A DNA stretch of 64,000 nt from Knoellia koreensis (GTDB taxonomy: Bacteria > Actinomycetota > Actinomycetes > Actinomycetales > Dermatophilaceae): assembly GCF_013041615.1 (NCBI RefSeq), contig NZ_JABEPQ010000005.1:62001-126000 (forward strand). The letters are read 5' to 3'. Within the stretch, counting starts at the first letter, position 1; each line of letters starts with the position of its first letter. A program made the translations under genes and the position numbers. Under the pieces are notes generated by a model. It did not search any database and was not told the DNA's origin. It saw only the letters and a program-made list of their open reading frames with translations. Positions 34,816 through 43,450 of the stretch are shown here, in pieces.

Positions 34816-34836
34816 TCTACTAAGTCACATAGGAGA
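34816..34836. promoter_or_regulatory. BlaI-type operator upstream of the coiled-coil M23 gene
   Basis: TCTACTA-N7-TAGGAGA differs from the two perfect sites by one base in the right arm. Confidence 0.6.
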
Positions 34837-34913
34837 TTGGGCCAACATGGTGGCCCGGTGCGGCACATGGAGTCGCCCTTGGACGGGGCACAAGCCGTCC
34901 GCAGGCAGGCGGC

Positions 34914-35714
34914 TCAGGCCTGGATGCCCTTGGCCGAGAGCCAGGCTGAAGGGTCTACGGCGGGTCCGCCGCCGGGGTGGATCTCCAAGTGCAGGTGCGG
35001 ACCGGTCGACCGCCCGGTGTTGCCGGTGCGCCCAACGAGCTGACCCGCGGAGACGTGATCTCCGACGCCCACGGCGACGGAGTCCATGTGGGCGTACACC
35101 GAGACCGTTCCATCCCCATACCGGATCTCGACCTTGTTGCCGTAGGCACCCGCGGGCCCGGCAGACATGACAACCCCGCCGGACATGGCTGACAAACGGG
35201 TGCCTACCGGTGCGGCGTAGTCGTCGCCTTGATGCATCCTCCCCCAGCGGTAACCGAATCCTGAGGTGAACTGGGCGCCCGCAATGGGAAGCACCCAGCG
35301 GTTGCGTTGTCGTCGTGCGGCGTCGGCCAGTGCTTGCCGTTGCGCCTCCTTGGCTTGGATGGCGTTCTTGCGCTTGAGCTCCGCCCGCTCGCGGGCGCGA
35401 TCGGCGCGCTGCTGGGCTTCGATGTGCGCCAGGACGGCATCGGCCTTGAGCTGCATCTCCCTACGCTCCTCGGTGTGCCCCGCATCGTGGACAGCCCGCA
35501 TCGCCGCGGAGGCGGGAGCGAGCTTCAGCGTGGTCGCCGCTTGCTCGCCAGCACTCCAGGTAACCGTCGTGACTCCCGCAGTTGTCGCCACCAGAACAGC
35601 AGCCAGCGCGGATGGCACACCGGATCCGCCCGTCAGGGCCCGTGGAATCCGCGGTGCGGCACGGTGACGCGCCACGTAGGCACGATGGCGGCCGGAATAC
35701 CGTCGATCGTTCAA
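34914..35714 (-). CDS. Membrane-anchored M23 peptidase, second copy
   Basis: A 266-residue protein: basic N-terminus, one transmembrane or signal segment (about residues 32-55), an Arg/Ala/Gln-rich coiled coil (about 75-140) and an M23 domain with HQGDDY and HLHLEI zinc ligands. TTG start. It lies 77 bases beyond the operator of the other M23 gene and is likely transcribed separately. It should cleave peptidoglycan cross-bridges or stem peptides. Confidence 0.88.
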   Translation of the reverse strand: MNDRRYSGRHRAYVARHRAAPRIPRALTGGSGVPSALAAVLVATTAGVTTVTWSAGEQAATTLKLAPASAAMRAVHDAGHTEERREMQLKADAVLAHIEAQQRADRARERAELKRKNAIQAKEAQRQALADAARRQRNRWVLPIAGAQFTSGFGYRWGRMHQGDDYAAPVGTRLSAMSGGVVMSAGPAGAYGNKVEIRYGDGTVSVYAHMDSVAVGVGDHVSAGQLVGRTGNTGRSTGPHLHLEIHPGGGPAVDPSAWLSAKGIQA

Positions 35715-35857
35715 GGAACAGCCTCAAAGTGGGGTTTGGCGGTCGCCGGCACCCTACCGTAACCCTTTCGTTATCTCCCATTTTCTGTGCGTCAAAGTCG
35801 CACCGCTTCCGGATTGCGCTCCATGCCCATGCCTGCTCCTTGTGTCAGTAGACTGGC

Positions 35858-35874
35858 ATACCCCGGAGGGGTAT
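35858..35874. promoter_or_regulatory. CsoR-type operator
   Basis: ATACCCC-GGA-GGGGTAT, a 17-bp palindrome nine bases before the start of the membrane protein gene, is close to the G-tract boxes bound by CsoR/RcnR copper and nickel repressors. No CsoR gene is present in the window, so the regulator would be host-encoded or further left in the island. Confidence 0.7.
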
Positions 35875-35883
35875 AACGGAAGC

Positions 35884-37005
35884 ATGACAGACATGGCCAT
35901 TGAGGCAGCCCGATCTCCGAGGAGTGCACCGACGTCGGTTGGCGCCGACGCGGTCACCGCAACTTTGGGGGTAGCCGTCGTCGGGGGTGTTTACGCCGAC
36001 GGCTGGGCTCACGTGAACGTCGGTGGCTTGGAGACGTTCTTCACGCCGTGGCACTTGGTGCTCTATTCAAGCTTCACCGTCCTGAGTCTGTGGGTTGCGG
36101 CGCTGGTCTGGCACCGGCGGTCGCGCGGCACATCACCAACATCGCTGGCGCCACCCGGTTATGGGCTGGGCCTCATAGGTATTGCAGCGTTCGCGGTCGG
36201 CGGGCTACTGGACATGCTCTGGCACCTAGCGTTCGGGATCGAGGCCGGACTCGACGCTCTCGTGAGTCCGACGCACCTAGTGCTGCTCGGTGGTGGCGCT
36301 CTACTGCTCTCCAGCGCCGCGCGTTCCGACCGCTTCCGAAACAGCGGGGGCCCTGCGGGGTGGACAGCTGTTATCTCCATCGCTTCAGTCGCCAGTCTCG
36401 GGAGCTTCTTCCTGAGTTACGTGTCGGTCTTCGTCGAGCCCGGTGCCGTGACAGCGCTCACAGCGATCCCGGAAGGTGCGCCGGGACATCAGGCCGCGGA
36501 ACTTCCGTCCACGGCCGGCCTCGGCGGGTACCTGATCACCACCATGGTCCTCGTTGTTCCGCTGCTGCTGATTTGCCGGCTCGGCGGGACTCGACCGGGG
36601 ACGACCACCGTGCTGACCGCGGCTGTCGCGTTGCCCGGAGCAGCCCTTACGGACTTCAGGTACATCTGGCCCGCGGTGGCTTCCGTTGTCGCTGCACTGC
36701 TGCTCGACCTCGGCTTCCGCGCCTGGCGCTGGCCGTCTCGAACGATCGCCATATCCGTTCCGCCAGCCATCCTGGGTGCACAGCTAGTGGGCTTGGCGTC
36801 AACCGGCGACTTGGCGTGGCCAGTTTCCTTGTGGACCGGGGTGATCGCACTCGCCGCAATGATGGGGTATGCCCTGTCGCTGCTCTCCTCGACGCTTGAC
36901 AAACAGGAACCCCTGAGCCGAGCGGAGCCGCACGATCACGCCATCGAGGCCCGTAACCGCAACGGCATCGCGCACGATCATTCCCGACGCGCCGCACGCC
37001 AATGA
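35884..37005 (+). CDS. Polytopic membrane protein behind a CsoR-type box, unknown
   Basis: A 373-residue protein with about ten hydrophobic segments. Helix-associated histidines are conspicuous (FFTPWHLVLYSSFTV, LLDMLWHLAF, SPTHLVLLGG) and the C-terminal tail is His-rich (EPHDHAIEARN, IAHDHSRR). Such histidines and the upstream CsoR-type palindrome point to copper or another transition metal. I do not recognise a transporter family, and no functional class is assigned. The ATG at 35884 follows CGGAAG. Confidence 0.7.
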   Translation: MTDMAIEAARSPRSAPTSVGADAVTATLGVAVVGGVYADGWAHVNVGGLETFFTPWHLVLYSSFTVLSLWVAALVWHRRSRGTSPTSLAPPGYGLGLIGIAAFAVGGLLDMLWHLAFGIEAGLDALVSPTHLVLLGGGALLLSSAARSDRFRNSGGPAGWTAVISIASVASLGSFFLSYVSVFVEPGAVTALTAIPEGAPGHQAAELPSTAGLGGYLITTMVLVVPLLLICRLGGTRPGTTTVLTAAVALPGAALTDFRYIWPAVASVVAALLLDLGFRAWRWPSRTIAISVPPAILGAQLVGLASTGDLAWPVSLWTGVIALAAMMGYALSLLSSTLDKQEPLSRAEPHDHAIEARNRNGIAHDHSRRAARQ

Positions 37006-37839
37006 TGAACAGCCACAGCAGCGCCCCTACACGTCCGGGATGCGGCCCATCTCTGAAGTCGCGCATGTGCAGGTCGCTCATTGGGGTGTTGAGGTACATG
37101 GTGCCTGCAGATCAGTTCTCCGCGTAGGCCAAGTTCTCGGCGATCCGCAGGAGTCGTTTCGGGCTCGGCCCGTCGCCTGGCCCCGCGGCGGCTCTGCTGG
37201 CGCGATGCATGGACGCGTCCATCCCTGCAGGCGTTCAATCGCAGGGCTGCGCCATCGAGTGGGCGACGCTCGGTGCCGCGTTGAGGCGATCTCACGGACC
37301 GCAGGGCCAGCCACAACGCACTTACTCCTGGACCACCTCGCCCCACGTCCGCAGTGTGGGCGCGGATTGAGGTCGTCGACGTCCATCAGCATCTCCCGGG
37401 CGACGTGGTCGGTGTCGAGGAAGAGCTCCCCGGCGCAGCGCGGATCCCGGGGCGTCATGGTGCGTGCTCACCCAAGAGGTCGCACGTCACTGCGACCAGG
37501 CGCGCAGTTCCAGGGGCCACATCCTCAATCGGGCGCAGGCGTGTGGTCGCCTCGGCTGCGCAATAGCTCGAGCGGGTTGGTCTCGAGTGAGACCGGCTCG
37601 TCGACCTCGGCTGTGTCGTCGACGCGGGCCGAGGCGCTCCAATGCCTGGGAGGCGAGCAGCTGCATTCCGAGCGCGAGGCCGAGAGTGATCAGGTCTGAC
37701 GCGCGCTCGGCGCACGCCTCACCAGGTTCAGCTCGGTGGCTCAGCAGGCGCCTCGTGATGGTCAGGATGTGTGCTCGGCGGCGCTCTGCCGGGCGCGCCG
37801 TGTAGACCGCGCACTGCCGCTCCTCTCTCCGCATTTGCC
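37006..37839 (-). other. Decayed minus-strand genes before the integrase
   Basis: Two broken frames can be traced. One reads REERQCAVYTARPAERRRAH and ASDLITLGLALGMQLLASQA from about 37843, then shifts frame and ends RLVAVTCDLLGEHAP at 37455. The second starts at 37458 with an ATGA overlap (MTPRDPRCAGELFLDTDHVA, REMLMDVDDLN) and loses coding character near 37360. I recognise neither. The rest, 37006-37350, shows no gene. Confidence 0.45.
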
Positions 37840-39096
37840 TCACGGAGTAGGCCGGTCGGCCGAGGAGTCGGACGACCCAGGATTTGCTTCGTTCCGTCCC
37901 TCATCTAAGAGGGCCTGCGCGAAGACGGAAGCTGCTTGGCTGGCTTGGTCGTCGAGGACGTGGGCATAGACCCGTAGCGTGATGGCCGGATCGGCATGCC
38001 CCAACCGGTTGGCCACCACATGAACGGGCACCCCCACCTTGAGAAGCAGCGTGGCGTGCAGGTGCCGCAGGTCGTGCAGCCGGATGACGGTCAAGGGCTT
38101 CTCTCCCACGGCAGCAGCGGCCGCGTTGTGCTGGCGCAGTAGCTTGGTCATCAGCGCGGTAGGTGTGTCTGGAAAGAGCGGCTCCCCAAGTTCCTGCCTG
38201 AAGACATGATCGCCGTCAGTCCAAGAGCCGCCAGCGAGCTCGCGTTCCAGCTGCTGGCGGCGGTGGTGCTCGATCATGACAGCGGCGGTACCGGGGTCGA
38301 TGCTGATGGTGCGTTCGCGACCCCCTTTGGTCGTTCCCTCAACCCGCGTTCCAGCGATCACCGAAACGGTGCCGCGTAGCCGGATGGTCGGAGCGTCGCC
38401 GAGGTTGACGTCTGACCACCGGAGATTCGCCAGCTCCCCCCGGCGGGCGCCCGTGTAGGCCGACAGCCGGAAGAACGCATGAAGCCGATGTTGAGATGCC
38501 GTCTCTAGGAAGGACACGAGGTCTGTGGCGGTCCACATGATCACCGGTTCGGCGTGGGCCTTGCGAGGCCGCTTGGCTCGCTCAGCTGGATTGCTCGTCA
38601 GGAGCTGATCGTTGCGCACTGCATCTGCGAGTGCCTTGCGAAGTACCGCATGCACGTACTCGACCGTCCTGGCGGACAGCGGCCTACCATTCTTACCACC
38701 CGATTCGAGCAGCTCCCGGTAGAGGATGCTCAAGTCTGTCGCACGCAGGGCTTGCAAGCGCTTGCCACCGATCCGTGGGGCGACGTAGTTCTCGATGAGA
38801 TGTGCGTACCCCGCTCGAGTCCTGGGCTTGACTTCCAACGCGTGCACGGCGAGCCACTCGTTCAGGTACTCGGCCACGGTCGTCGCGCTGCGGTTGACGT
38901 AGTCGCCGTTGCTCGCCGCCATCCTGGCCTCGTCCCGTGCCCGCTTGGCTGCCGACTCCGTGGGAAAGCCACCGACCCACCGAGGCTTGCTCAGCCCTTT
39001 GCTGTCAGTGACTCGGATGACGTAGGACCATGTGCCACCGCGCCTGATGACACCGTTGCGCAGCCTGGGCGCCGGGCCGCTAGAGTCGCTGGTCAT
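37840..39096 (-). CDS. Tyrosine recombinase (phage-type integrase)
   Basis: A 418-residue integrase: an N-terminal AP2-like arm-binding region, a core-binding SAM-like domain (TTVAEYLNEWL to ENYVAP) and a catalytic domain with TGARRGELANLRW (first Arg), HDLRHLHATLLL (His, Arg) and LGHADPAITLRVYAH (second His, nucleophile Tyr). Start ATG at 39096, overlapping the excisionase-like gene (ATGA). It lies about 500 bases from the tRNA-Phe fragment and should catalyse integration there. Confidence 0.95.
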   Translation of the reverse strand: MTSDSSGPAPRLRNGVIRRGGTWSYVIRVTDSKGLSKPRWVGGFPTESAAKRARDEARMAASNGDYVNRSATTVAEYLNEWLAVHALEVKPRTRAGYAHLIENYVAPRIGGKRLQALRATDLSILYRELLESGGKNGRPLSARTVEYVHAVLRKALADAVRNDQLLTSNPAERAKRPRKAHAEPVIMWTATDLVSFLETASQHRLHAFFRLSAYTGARRGELANLRWSDVNLGDAPTIRLRGTVSVIAGTRVEGTTKGGRERTISIDPGTAAVMIEHHRRQQLERELAGGSWTDGDHVFRQELGEPLFPDTPTALMTKLLRQHNAAAAAVGEKPLTVIRLHDLRHLHATLLLKVGVPVHVVANRLGHADPAITLRVYAHVLDDQASQAASVFAQALLDEGRNEANPGSSDSSADRPTP

Positions 39097-39296
39097 CGCG
39101 CTCCCACGGCATCGGACGTGGCAACTCGCTCGAGGGCGTCGACGTAATGCGCCAGGTCTTCGCCCCGCACGCGGCGGGCTCCCCCGATTCGAACAGAAGG
39201 CAGTTCGCCGCTGCGGACCAGCTCGTACACCTTGGTGCGGCTCAGGCTTAGGCACGCGGCGACGTCGGGCACCCGATACAGCAACTTCCCATTCAT
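39093..39296 (-). CDS. Excisionase-like MerR/HTH_17 protein
   Basis: A 67-residue protein with a single winged HTH (YRVPDVAACLSLSRTKVYEL) and wing (GELPSVRIGGARRV). Such proteins accompany actinobacterial integrases and direct excision or regulate the integrase. It overlaps the integrase start by four bases. The sequence 39297-39584 upstream shows no gene and probably carries recombinase arm sites. Confidence 0.85.
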   Translation of the reverse strand: MNGKLLYRVPDVAACLSLSRTKVYELVRSGELPSVRIGGARRVRGEDLAHYVDALERVATSDAVGAR

Positions 39297-39584
39297 GGCT
39301 GATCCTTCGATTCTGTGCGAGCCGGTCTCGGTTGGACGGGGGTTGGCTGAACATGTCCTTAAGCGGATTCCTGCGCTTGGATGGACAACACCGACCACGT
39401 CTGCAGCAGCGGCACCCGTGGCGAGCCGAGGCGACTGAGGGGTGGGGACATGTCCGGAACCGCGCTCCATCTGCTAACGGCTTGCTAACCAGCGCTCGGA
39501 CACGCGCGGACGCCGCCGGTCGCTCTGAAGTCAGATTGAGCACGGCGCGCACGCTATGGGACGACCGCGCCGTCCCGGTCGCGA

Positions 39585-39630
39585 ACTGAAAATCGGAAGG
39601 TCGGCGGTTCGACCCCGCCCCTGGCCACCA
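39585..39630 (+). other. Attachment site: 3' fragment of tRNA-Phe
   Basis: CTGAAAATCGGA at 39586-39597 is the anticodon loop (GAA, Phe) and 3' anticodon stem strand. It is followed by the variable loop, the T arm with GGTTCGACCCCGCC and the acceptor end CTGGCCACCA at 39621-39630. The 5' half is absent: upstream bases do not pair with the anticodon or acceptor stems. This is the duplicated core left when an element integrates into a tRNA 3' end. The complete gene should lie left of the window on the plus strand. Confidence 0.85.
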
Positions 39631-39633
39631 CGA

Positions 39634-39670
39634 GAAGCCGCAGGTATGCCGCGTAGGCACCTGCGGCTTC
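39634..39670 (+). terminator. Original tRNA-Phe terminator
   Basis: A perfect 12-bp stem (GAAGCCGCAGGT / ACCTGCGGCTTC) with a 13-base loop directly follows the tRNA fragment. The loop begins within a GTATGCC word, the first copy on the host side. It is the terminator of the host tRNA gene, now separated from it by the island. Confidence 0.85.
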
Positions 39671-39766
39671 GTCGTCTCCGAGGCGGTGGAACTAGGCATC
39701 TTCCTCATGACCAGACGGGCCTTAGGCGCGGAATCTCGAGGCATCGAATCCACGAGAGGACCTGTC

Positions 39767-39994
39767 ATGAGCATCGCAGCACACCCACTCACGGTCGATG
39801 CCGAGCTGGCGTACAAGGCCGACCTCCTCAGCCACGCAGACGGCTCACACCCGGCCCCGGTCGGCAGTCAGCGCAGCCACGTCCTGCGCCGGTCGGCCTC
39901 GCGCCTGCGCGCCCTCCTGCGGGAGTTTGCCCGAGAGCTCGCCCAGGGCGCGTGCCCCACGGTCGGCCCCCAGCACGCGCCACGACGATCCTGA
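39767..39994 (+). CDS. Small hypothetical protein
   Basis: A 75-residue protein starting MSIAAHPLTVDAELAYKADL, with an Arg-rich helical C-terminal half (RRSASRLRALLREFARELAQ). A reasonable Shine-Dalgarno (GAGAGGA) precedes the ATG. No family recognised. First gene on the host side of the island. Confidence 0.5.
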   Translation: MSIAAHPLTVDAELAYKADLLSHADGSHPAPVGSQRSHVLRRSASRLRALLREFARELAQGACPTVGPQHAPRRS

Positions 39995-40004
39995 TGCCGG
40001 GCGC

Positions 40005-40610
40005 CTAGCTGCCCGGCTGGGACTCCGGCCGCGTGCCGAGACCGCCTCGTGGGGGTTCGTCCAGGAGGGTCGGAACGTACTCGAGCAGCTGGAGCCTCTT
40101 GTCGAAGGTCCGGCTCTCGACCAGCTCCAGCGCAACGTCGGGGTATCCGTCGAAGATGCGCTCCTGCCCGGTGCGGCCGGTGATGAAGGGGAATACGACC
40201 ACCCGGAAGCGGTCGACGAGGTCAGCCGCAAGCAGGGTCCGAGCCACTGACAGACTGCCGAGCGTGCGCATCGGGGCACCACTGCCGCCCTTGCGCTGTC
40301 GCACCTAGTCCACCGGATCCGATTGCACCAGAAGGGTGTTCGCCCACGAGAGCGGCTCTTCGAGGGTCTTCGAGAAGACAACCTTGGGCATGGACGTCAG
40401 CTGCGCCATACCCGGGTCGCCGGGCATCTGCGCCGCCATGCCGGACATGAGTCGATAGGTCTTAGCGCCCATGAGGGTTGTGTGCTGATCGGCGTCCTCC
40501 GCCAGCCACTCCAGGTACTCGGCGGATTCCACGCCCCACAGCCCCGGCCAACCATCGGCGGCGGCATACCCGTCGAGGGAGATGATGAAGTCGACCATGA
40601 CGCTCTGCAT
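40005..40610 (-). pseudogene. RibD C-terminal/dihydrofolate reductase-like protein with in-frame amber codon
   Basis: One continuous minus-strand frame of about 200 codons is interrupted by a single TAG at 40305-40307. The N-terminal part has VDFIISLDGYAAADGWPG and TLMGAKTYRLMSG, and the C-terminal part has RTLGSLSVARTLLAADLVD then RFRVVVFPFITG; both are typical of RibD_C/DHFR-like reductases. The amber sits where homologues have a helix (around DPVD-x-VRQ). There is no other damage, so this is a recent nonsense mutation or, less likely, a readthrough site. Confidence 0.8.
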
Positions 40611-40727
40611 GGGGCACTCCTTCCACGTGGGATACCTCGAGACTCTCGGGTATGCCGCGTGGCCGGCAAGGCGGCTGGGCAGCAGCGGCCGGGTTGCTGG
40701 GGCCGGTGGCCCCTTTGCTGGGGCTCG

Positions 40728-42368
40728 TCAGGCCTGAGGGCCGGCCCGACGCGCGCGCGGCACGGCGGCCACGAGCCGCTTGGTGTACTCGTGCTGCGGG
40801 TCGGCGAAGACCTCGCGCGGGTCACCGCTCTCGACCACGCGCCCGTGCTGCATGACGTGCACCTCGTGGGCAACCAGCCGCACCACCGCGAGGTCGTGGC
40901 TGATGAAGAGGTAGGCCAGGTCGAGCTCGCGCTGCAGCGTCACCATCAGCTCGAGGATCTGTTGCTGCACAAGGACATCCAGCGCGCTCACCGCCTCGTC
41001 GAGGACGACGAGGTCGGGCTCGAGGGCGAGCGCGCGGGCGATGGCCACGCGCTGCCGCTGGCCCCCGGAGAGCTCGTGCGGCAGTCGGTCGGCGAGGTCT
41101 GTGGAGAGCGCCACCTTGGCGAGGAGCCCTTCGACGGTATGCCGCCTGGTCGCCTCGTCGCCGATGCCGTGCACCCGCAGTGGCTCGGCGATGGAGCGGC
41201 CCACGGTGTAGCGCGGGTCCAGTGAGGCGTAGGGATTCTGGAACACCGGCTGCACCGACCTCCGGAACCCTTGGAGCGAGCGACCCCGACGACGACTGAC
41301 GTCCGTGCCCTCGAAGGACACGGACCCCGAGTCCGCGTCCTCGAGCCGCAGCGCCATCCGAGCCGTCGTCGACTTGCCCGAGCCGGACTCGCCGACGATC
41401 GCGACGGTGCGCCCGCGGCATACCTCGATCGACACGTCGTCGACGGCGACGAGAGGCTCCCGTCGACCCCGCACGTGGTAGCGCTTGGTCACGCCTCCGA
41501 GCGACAACAGCACAGCAGTCGACTTCCGATCGCGCTGCGCGGCAACGGGTTCGGCGCTCACCATCGGCGTCGCGAGGCTTGGCGCGGCGGCCAGCAACCG
41601 CTTGGTGTAGTCCTCCTGCGGTGCATCGATCACCCGCCGCGACGGCCCCTCCTCCACGACCCGGCCGCTGTGCATGACGACGATCCGGTCGGCCCGCTCG
41701 GCGGCCAGGGCCAGGTCATGGGTGATGAGCAGCACCGCCGACCCCAGCTCGTCGGCCAGCGCGGCCATCTGGTCGAGCACCAGCCGCTGCACGGTGACGT
41801 CGAGGGCCGAGGTCGGCTCGTCGGCGATGAGCAGCTCCGGCCGGCAGGCCAGGGCCATGGCGATCAGCACGCGCTGCCGCATGCCACCGGAGAACTCGTG
41901 CGGGTACTGCCGGAAGCGGCTGTCCGCATCGGCGATGCCGGCGGCGGCGAGCAGCTCGACGGCGCGCGTGCGGGCCGCCTGACCCGATGCCAGTCCGTGC
42001 ACCTCGAGCGCCTCGGCGATCTGCGCGCCGACCGTCATCGTGGGGTTTAGGCCCGTCATCGGATCCTGCGGCACCATGCCGATCCGGCTGCCGCGCACCG
42101 CGATCATGGCGCGCTCGGGCAGGTCGGTCAGCTCTGTGCCGTCGAGCCGCACCGAGCCGGCGGTGATGGTGCCGTTCGACGCGAGCAGCCGGTTGACCGA
42201 CGCCGCCAGCGTCGACTTGCCGGAGCCCGACTCCCCCACGACCGCAACGGTTTCGCCACGCCTCACGTCGATGGAGACACCGTGCAACGCCTCGACCGGG
42301 CCGCGGGACGTCTCGAACGTCACCGCCAGGTCGCGCACCTCGAGGAGGCTCTTCTCGCCCTCGCTCAC
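40728..42368 (-). CDS. Fused dipeptide/oligopeptide ABC transporter ATPase (DppD-DppF)
   Basis: A 546-residue protein with two ABC ATPase domains. Each has Walker A (GESGSGKST near residues 45 and 330), a signature (FSGGM in the first, LSGGQ in the second), Walker B and an oligopeptide-type C-terminal extension (DYTKRLLAAAP, EYTKRLVAAVP). It powers import by the DppB-DppC permease in the same operon. GTG start two bases after the beta-lactamase-like gene. Last gene of the operon. Confidence 0.95.
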   Translation of the reverse strand: MSEGEKSLLEVRDLAVTFETSRGPVEALHGVSIDVRRGETVAVVGESGSGKSTLAASVNRLLASNGTITAGSVRLDGTELTDLPERAMIAVRGSRIGMVPQDPMTGLNPTMTVGAQIAEALEVHGLASGQAARTRAVELLAAAGIADADSRFRQYPHEFSGGMRQRVLIAMALACRPELLIADEPTSALDVTVQRLVLDQMAALADELGSAVLLITHDLALAAERADRIVVMHSGRVVEEGPSRRVIDAPQEDYTKRLLAAAPSLATPMVSAEPVAAQRDRKSTAVLLSLGGVTKRYHVRGRREPLVAVDDVSIEVCRGRTVAIVGESGSGKSTTARMALRLEDADSGSVSFEGTDVSRRRGRSLQGFRRSVQPVFQNPYASLDPRYTVGRSIAEPLRVHGIGDEATRRHTVEGLLAKVALSTDLADRLPHELSGGQRQRVAIARALALEPDLVVLDEAVSALDVLVQQQILELMVTLQRELDLAYLFISHDLAVVRLVAHEVHVMQHGRVVESGDPREVFADPQHEYTKRLVAAVPRARRAGPQA

Positions 42369-42370
42369 TC

Positions 42371-43450
42371 CTACCCCTCCTCGATGGCTCGCGCGACACC
42401 GGCCAGTGCCACGCGGATGATCTCGTCGACCGGCACAGGAGTGGTCGTGCCGTGCAGCCTGGTCGCCGCGACGGCCACGACGAGGTCGCGGTCGAGCGCG
42501 CTGGCCAGCACCGTCCCCGTGAACCCCGGGTGCATCGCCATCGGCACGTCCTCACCACCGACCCGCCACGTCGCGAGCCGGAACCCCAGCGCGCGATCGG
42601 GCGCGACGTCGAGCGGCCTCGTGAAGTGGTCGAGCACGTCACCGTGGACACGGCGGTCGGTCAGCCAGGCCCCGAGCCGCAACAGGTCGGGCACCGACGC
42701 GAAGAGCCCCGCGTGACCGGCGACTCCCCCGAGCGCGTGCGTGGCGTTGCCGTCGTTGGCGACACCAACGGTCGGCTCGGTGCGCCAGCCGCCGAAGTCG
42801 TCGACGGTGAACGGCGTCTCATAGGGCTCCCCCGTGCGCACCATCTCGCGCTCGATGGCGTCACCGTCGGAGCTCGCCGCGGCGCGGCTCTCGTCCACCG
42901 GCCCGTATGCCGCGGAGTCCAGTCCCAGCGGACGTGCCACCAGGCGGGTGAAGAGTTCGTCCTGCCGTTGTCCCACAACGGATTCCAGCACTCCACCTAG
43001 TGTGATCATGCCGAGGTCGGAGTACGACCACACCGTCCCCGGCTCGGCGACGAGGTCAACAGTTGCGGCACGCTTGAGCGCATCGGCGCGCTCGGTGGTG
43101 GCGCAATACAAGGGCGACCAGGGCGGCATACCCGAGGTGTGCGCGAGCAGGTGGCGCGACGTCACTTCGTCGCCGCGCACCGGTGCGTCGAGGTCGAGGT
43201 CACCAGCGGCCACCAGCCGCATGGCCACCGCCGTCGTCGACGCGATCTTGGTGACCGACGCGACGTCCAGCAGGGCGCTATCGGTCATCGGCCGACCCGG
43301 TGACTGCTCACCCGGCAGCAGGGCCCACCCGGCGGCGGCCACCGACGACTCGCCGCCCACCCGTACGCCGACCACGGCACCGGCGGGATGGCTGCCCGGA
43401 TCACCCAGCCCGACAAGGGTTTCGGCGACGGGCGCGAGGTGGAGGTTCAC
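42371..43450 (-). CDS. Serine hydrolase, class C beta-lactamase/PBP-like
   Basis: A 359-residue enzyme of the beta-lactamase family (AmpC/EstB fold). SxxK is present as SVTK, the Tyr motif as YSDLG and the third motif as HPGFTG. There is no obvious signal peptide, so it may be cytosolic. Placed between AnmK and the ABC ATPase with four-base overlap, it could trim peptides from imported muropeptides. That is inference; resistance to beta-lactams is not implied. Confidence 0.85.
   Translation of the reverse strand: MNLHLAPVAETLVGLGDPGSHPAGAVVGVRVGGESSVAAAGWALLPGEQSPGRPMTDSALLDVASVTKIASTTAVAMRLVAAGDLDLDAPVRGDEVTSRHLLAHTSGMPPWSPLYCATTERADALKRAATVDLVAEPGTVWSYSDLGMITLGGVLESVVGQRQDELFTRLVARPLGLDSAAYGPVDESRAAASSDGDAIEREMVRTGEPYETPFTVDDFGGWRTEPTVGVANDGNATHALGGVAGHAGLFASVPDLLRLGAWLTDRRVHGDVLDHFTRPLDVAPDRALGFRLATWRVGGEDVPMAMHPGFTGTVLASALDRDLVVAVAATRLHGTTTPVPVDEIIRVALAGVARAIEEG

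Larger units (their letters stand above)
1..39630. mobile_element. Integrated genomic island (right portion), metal resistance and envelope maturation
   Basis: The right end is defined by a tyrosine recombinase and a small excisionase-like gene next to a 46-bp 3' fragment of tRNA-Phe. The content is almost entirely accessory: metal efflux, copper-binding lipoproteins, two-component and BlaI-type regulators, peptidoglycan hydrolases and many broken genes. The word GTATGCCG, frequent to the right of the tRNA fragment, is scarce here, which supports a foreign origin. The left end, the intact tRNA-Phe and any conjugation or replication genes lie outside the window. I cannot tell an ICE from a non-conjugative island. 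Confidence 0.8.

Noticed and set aside
39585-39630. A functional tRNA-Phe gene
   Set aside because: The 5' acceptor strand, D arm and 5' anticodon strand are missing, so only an attachment-site fragment remains.
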